From positions 62,001-126,000 of the forward strand of contig NZ_JAFIMU010000002.1 of assembly GCF_017302985.1 (NCBI RefSeq): 64,000 nt of DNA. The letters run 5' to 3'. Position numbers and translations under genes: made by a program. The notes beneath the pieces were generated by a model. It had not been told where the DNA came from. It saw only the letters and a list, made by a program, of their open reading frames with translations, and searched no databases. Source of the stretch: Corallococcus macrosporus (lineage in GTDB: Bacteria; Myxococcota; Myxococcia; Myxococcales; Myxococcaceae). Numbering within the stretch: the first letter of the stretch is position 1; each line of letters opens with the position of its first letter. Positions 60,222 to 64,000 of the stretch are shown here, one piece after another.

Positions 60222-62735
60222 TCACCGCCCTCGCAGGTTCTGGGCAATCTTCAGGATGTCCGCGAGGACGCCCGCCGCCGTGACGGGGCCTCCCGCCCCC
60301 GCGCCCTGCACGAGCAGCGGGTAGTCCGCGTAGCGCTCCGTGGAGAAGGCCACGAACGCCTCCGAGCCGCGCAGCCGCGTGGCCGGATGCTCCTCCGGCA
60401 CGGCCACCGGACCCACGCGCAGCACCGGCCCGTCCTTCGCCGACGGGTCGATGCGCGCCAGGTAGCGCAGCACCTTGCCCTCCGCGCGCAGCCCCTCGAT
60501 GCGCGAGGTGAACGTCCGGTCCAGCTTCTCCAGCCCCGCGAGGAAGCGCTCCACGTCCGCCTCCTCCAGGGACTCGCGAGGCACGAACGGCTCCACCTCC
60601 ACGTCCTCCAGCGACAGGTCCAAGCCCTGCTCACGCGCGAGGATGAGCGCCTTGCGAGCCGCGTCCGTGCCCGCCAGGTCCTCGCGCGGATGCGGCTCCG
60701 TGAAGCCCTTCTCGCGCGCGGTGCGCACCGCCTTGGACAGCGGCACGCCGTCCATCAACTGCTGGCTCAGGTATCCGAGCGTCCCGGAGAACGAACCCTC
60801 CACCCCGTGCACCCGGTCCCCCGTGCGCACCAGGTCCTTCAGCGTCTGGATGACCGGGAGCCCCGCGCCCACCGTCGTCTCGTAGTGGTACGCGCGGTGG
60901 TTCAGGTGCGCCGTGCTCCGCAAGCGCTCCCAGACCTCACGCGGCTGCGTCAGCGGCTTCTTGTTCGCCGCCACCACGTGGATGCCGCTGCGGAAGGCCT
61001 CCAGGTATAGCTCCTCCATGCCCTCCGCCGCGGTGCAGTCCACCAGCACCGGCACCGGCAGCCGGCGCAGCGGCTCCAGCAGCGCGCGCACCACGGGCGG
61101 CGACGCGCCTTCAGGCACGGACCCGATGCGCTCGCGCCACTGCTTCAGCGGGATGCCCTCCGGTGAGAAGAGCACCCGCCGGCTGTCCGCGAGCCCTACA
61201 AGATTGAGCTGGATGCCGTGCTCCTGCGCCAGCGTCTCCTGCAGCGCGCGCAGTTGGTCCAGCAGGTTGCTGCCCACCACGCCGTGCCCCAGCACCAGCA
61301 GGCTCACCTCTTCGTGCGCGAAGTGGAAGGCCGCGTGCACCGTGCGCACCGTCAGCGCCGTCTCCGCCCCGTCCACGATGAACGAGATGGAGCGCGCGCT
61401 CGCCGTCTGCGCGATGGCGCGCACGTTGATGCCCAGCGCGCCCAGCGGCTGGAACAGCCGTCCCGCCACGTTGGCGCCCTGGCCCATCGCCTCCGCCACC
61501 AGCGCCACCTGCGTCACCGGCGCGCGCACCTGGGGCGGCTGCAACGCTCCGCGCTCCAGCTCCGGCGCCAGCTCCCGCCGCAGCACCTCCTCCGCGCGGG
61601 CCGCGTGCGCCCGGCGCAGCACCACCGCCACCGAGCGTCCCGGTGACGACTGCGCCGCCATCCACGCGTCGATGCCGGCGGCCTCCAGCGCCTGCAACGC
61701 GCGAGGCCCCACCGGCCGCGCCGCCTCCTCCGTGCCGCCCTCCAGGCCCAGCAGCGCCAGGTCCTCCAGCGACACCACGCACGTGGGCACGCTGCCGTTG
61801 CCTGCGCCGCGCACGTCGATGAGGGTGCCGGGCTCCTCCGGCTGTTGCAGGTGGCGCACGCGCAGCGGGATGTCCGCGTCGCGCAGCGTGGACAGCGCGC
61901 GCGGGTGCAGCGTGGGCAGGCCCAGGTACACCAGCTCCAGCGCCTCCGTGTAGCTCAGGTGCGGCACCGGTCGCGCATCCGCCACGTGCAGCGGATCCGC
62001 CGTCATCACGCCGGGCACGTCCGTCCACAGCGTCAGCGGCGTGCCCAGCAGCACGGACAGCACCGCCGCCGTCTCGTCCGCGCCCTCCACGCCCAGCGTC
62101 GTGGAGCGCCCATCCAGCGCCACGCCCCGTCCGCCCGCGTGCAGCGTCAGCCGTCCCTCCCACGAAGGCCGCAGCGTCGCCACCCGCGCGCGGGTGTGCT
62201 CGCGGTTCACGCGCGCCTGTCCGGGCTCGCCCTCCGTCACCGTCCAGTCCGCCGCGTCCACCTCCAGCGACGGCACGCCGCGCGCCCCCAAGAGCCGCGC
62301 CAGCAGTGCCGCCGTCAGCCGCTCGCCGGTGCCGCGCACCACGTCCTCCAGCGCGGGCCGCCGCTCACGCACCAGGCTGGCGCCATCCAGCGCGCGGCGT
62401 GCGGGCTCCAGCAGTGACGCCAGCGTGCGTGCGCCGTCCGCCTCCACCGACGTGGAGCCCGGGGGCGCGCCCAGCCGGCGCTCGGCCTCCTCCAGCATCA
62501 ACAGGCCCCGCGCGAGCAGCCCGTCCAGCTCCTGCCGGGCCAGCGTGGAGTTGCCCTTCAACGCGATGGACAGCGCGGACTCCAGCCCCGCCGCGAGCCA
62601 CGGCGGCGACGACACGATGGCGGCGCGCGTGTTGCCCGCGTCGCGGCGTGACAGGTGCGTGGCCACGGACGCGAGTCCCTGGGCGGTGTCGAGCAGGAAG
62701 GGAGCGTAACGGGTGATGCTCACTGGGGCGGTCAT
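60222..62735 (-). CDS. Aspartokinase-like/homoserine dehydrogenase fusion
   Basis: This 837-residue protein has the layout of ThrA/MetL. Residues 1-280 align with aspartokinase but lack the N-terminal KFGGTS motif (LLDTAQG instead) and the GRGGSD-type motif is GVEGADET, so kinase activity is doubtful. Two ACT domains (about 330-460) may bind an amino acid. The homoserine dehydrogenase half is complete: LVLGHGVVGSN, AANKKPLTQ, YETTVGAGLPVI and GTDAARKA. It turns aspartate semialdehyde into homoserine, feeding MetX, whose gene overlaps its start by ATGA. No symbol is given because of the altered kinase. Confidence 0.88.
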   Translation of the reverse strand: MTAPVSITRYAPFLLDTAQGLASVATHLSRRDAGNTRAAIVSSPPWLAAGLESALSIALKGNSTLARQELDGLLARGLLMLEEAERRLGAPPGSTSVEADGARTLASLLEPARRALDGASLVRERRPALEDVVRGTGERLTAALLARLLGARGVPSLEVDAADWTVTEGEPGQARVNREHTRARVATLRPSWEGRLTLHAGGRGVALDGRSTTLGVEGADETAAVLSVLLGTPLTLWTDVPGVMTADPLHVADARPVPHLSYTEALELVYLGLPTLHPRALSTLRDADIPLRVRHLQQPEEPGTLIDVRGAGNGSVPTCVVSLEDLALLGLEGGTEEAARPVGPRALQALEAAGIDAWMAAQSSPGRSVAVVLRRAHAARAEEVLRRELAPELERGALQPPQVRAPVTQVALVAEAMGQGANVAGRLFQPLGALGINVRAIAQTASARSISFIVDGAETALTVRTVHAAFHFAHEEVSLLVLGHGVVGSNLLDQLRALQETLAQEHGIQLNLVGLADSRRVLFSPEGIPLKQWRERIGSVPEGASPPVVRALLEPLRRLPVPVLVDCTAAEGMEELYLEAFRSGIHVVAANKKPLTQPREVWERLRSTAHLNHRAYHYETTVGAGLPVIQTLKDLVRTGDRVHGVEGSFSGTLGYLSQQLMDGVPLSKAVRTAREKGFTEPHPREDLAGTDAARKALILAREQGLDLSLEDVEVEPFVPRESLEEADVERFLAGLEKLDRTFTSRIEGLRAEGKVLRYLARIDPSAKDGPVLRVGPVAVPEEHPATRLRGSEAFVAFSTERYADYPLLVQGAGAGGPVTAAGVLADILKIAQNLRGR

Positions 62736-64000
62736 GAGGTCTTCCGGGCGCGGACGCCGGCAGGGGAGAAGAGGCGATCGTCGCGGCCCAGGCCCGCAGG
62801 CAGGGCGAGCGCGCGGATCAACAGGGGCGCGAGCGCGTCCCATTCGATGAGGAAGCCGTCGTGGCCGTGCACGCTGCACAGGACCGCGTGCTCGGCATGG
62901 AGTCCCTGCGCGCGCAGGCGCCGGGACAGGTTCTTCATGTGCTCGGGAGGAAAGAGGACGTCCCGGTCGATGCCAACGGTCAACGTGCTCGCGCGGATGC
63001 GGCCCACGCCGGGACCTCCGTTGGCTGTCGGCACGCGCGTGAGGTCGTGATGGTCCATGGCGCCCAGCAGCGCCAGGTAGGAGCGGGCATCGAAGCGCGC
63101 CTCCAGCTTCGCGCCCTGGTGCTCCAGGTAGCTCTCCACCGGATACAGCGTGCGCGACGACCACGCCTGCGGACGCGGCTGGAGCGCGTCCAGTCCGGCC
63201 TCCGCGCGATAGGTGAGCGTCGCCAACTGGCGCGCCAGCTCCAGGCCGCGCCGCGGAGACTCGGGGTACTCGGGGTCGAGGAGCAGGGCCTGCCGGGCCA
63301 CGTGGTTCCAGCCCACCACCCACGCGGACGCGGCCTCCGCCGTCGCGATGGGCACCATGCGCTGGAAGCGCTCCGGCGCGAGCGCCGCCAGGCACAGCAC
63401 CACCATGCCGCCCAGCGAGCCGCCGGTGACGAGCGCCACCTCGTCCACGCCCAGCGCGTCCAGCGCCGCGAGGATGGAGCGCGCCTGGTCCCACGGCGTG
63501 AGGGTCGCGGGCAGGCTCCGCTCGTCCAGGCGCAGGTCGCCCTTGGGCAGCACCGGCGAGGGGCCGAAGCGCGTGTCGTCGGTGCGCTGCGGGAAGCCCT
63601 CGTCGGCGGGGCCGAAGGTGCCGTAGCAGGAGCCCAGGTTGTTGAAGCACAGCAGCCGCACGCGCGATGGGTCCAACGGCCGGCCATGCCCGATGACGGG
63701 CTCCCACCAGCCGCCTTCACCACCGGCGTGCATGTCCCCGGTGAGCGCGTGCACCAGCAGCACGGTGGGCACCGCGTCCGGTGTGCGGCGGGGCCCGGTG
63801 CGGCGCGTGCCGCGCAGCTCGGAGGCCGCGTCGCGCAGTTCGGAGGCGGACCTGCGCACCACGCGCAGCCGGCCTGCCCGTGTCGCTTCGTCGGAATGCA
63901 CGCGGGCGCGCGACTGCAACCACGCGAGGTCCTCCGGGGGCCCCCACCACCAGCCGCGCACGAGGTGGGGCGCCACGCGGGCACCGGCCTCCAGCGGCAG
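62732..64000 (-). CDS. metX: Homoserine O-acetyltransferase (5' end beyond window)
   Basis: This alpha/beta-hydrolase of the MetX family acylates homoserine in methionine synthesis. The gene runs off the right edge; the frame is open to 64000, and a GTG at 63976 sits inside the protein rather than at its start. Visible landmarks are LVHALTGD, the nucleophile serine in VTGGSLGGM, the aspartate in GIDRDVLFPP, and the histidine in HGHDGFLIE. The stop overlaps the homoserine dehydrogenase start by ATGA, so both homoserine steps are translated together. Confidence 0.92.
   Translation of the reverse strand: MPLEAGARVAPHLVRGWWWGPPEDLAWLQSRARVHSDEATRAGRLRVVRRSASELRDAASELRGTRRTGPRRTPDAVPTVLLVHALTGDMHAGGEGGWWEPVIGHGRPLDPSRVRLLCFNNLGSCYGTFGPADEGFPQRTDDTRFGPSPVLPKGDLRLDERSLPATLTPWDQARSILAALDALGVDEVALVTGGSLGGMVVLCLAALAPERFQRMVPIATAEAASAWVVGWNHVARQALLLDPEYPESPRRGLELARQLATLTYRAEAGLDALQPRPQAWSSRTLYPVESYLEHQGAKLEARFDARSYLALLGAMDHHDLTRVPTANGGPGVGRIRASTLTVGIDRDVLFPPEHMKNLSRRLRAQGLHAEHAVLCSVHGHDGFLIEWDALAPLLIRALALPAGLGRDDRLFSPAGVRARKTS

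Overview
The window is a high-GC (roughly 70% by eye), gene-dense chromosomal segment from a myxobacterium, most likely Myxococcaceae and close to Corallococcus or Myxococcus. This rests on the codon and third-position GC bias, a SitA5-type polymorphic toxin lipoprotein with its partner, several Myxococcus-style lipoproteins, the chemoreceptor style, and many short or overlapping gene junctions. The genus is an inference. No rRNA, tRNA, CRISPR array, prophage or insertion sequence was recognised.

Layout. 1-4038: a translationally coupled lysine/folate operon (dapA 3' part, dapB, a fumarylacetoacetase-fold hydrolase, folK, a TPR protein), facing a KpsF/KdsD sugar isomerase across an intergenic region packed with inverted repeats. 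5.3-9.2 kb: transaldolase, then acyl-CoA dehydrogenase and both electron transfer flavoprotein subunits (beta-oxidation electron flow). 9.3-24.0 kb: Coa1-like protein, S24-like/GNAT fusion, Ca2+/H+ antiporter, EamA permease, MBL-fold exonuclease-like protein, MOSC protein, pentapeptide-repeat protein, RluA-type pseudouridine synthase, class A penicillin-binding protein, pyrF with an SDR gene, a single-domain response regulator and an AsmA-like protein.

24-41 kb is the accessory-looking part: a decayed sulfatase pseudogene, a SitA5 toxin with a DUF2019 partner, a secreted HAD hydrolase with a BASS-type transporter, a SulP-FadL-ThrE transport operon, a formylglycine-generating enzyme, a short toxin-scaffold-like lipoprotein with a partner, and a second SulP gene in an operon with an intact sulfatase. 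Sulfatase, its activating enzyme and sulfate permeases thus sit within 6 kb and plausibly form a sulfate-scavenging unit.

41-64 kb: glutathione transferase, a subtilisin-like protease without a signal peptide, unknown proteins, an AraC regulator divergent from a flavin monooxygenase, a tandem lipoprotein pair, a deacetylase, an orphan chemoreceptor, an MFS permease, tatB-tatC with an unusually large TatC, a TrkA-N protein, an HxlR-regulated quinone reductase pair, a degenerate MBL lipoprotein, an AHSA1-like protein with a histone-H1-like tail, a lytic-transglycosylase-like protein behind a textbook sigma-54 promoter, and the end of the window in homoserine metabolism (aspartokinase/homoserine dehydrogenase and metX).

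The most unusual items are the SitA5 pair, the TatC with about 150 extra periplasmic residues, an aspartokinase domain lacking its catalytic motif, the triple-hit sulfatase pseudogene beside the working sulfatase module, and the sigma-54-controlled transglycosylase with no Sec signal. Functions come from motif recognition only; no database search was possible.
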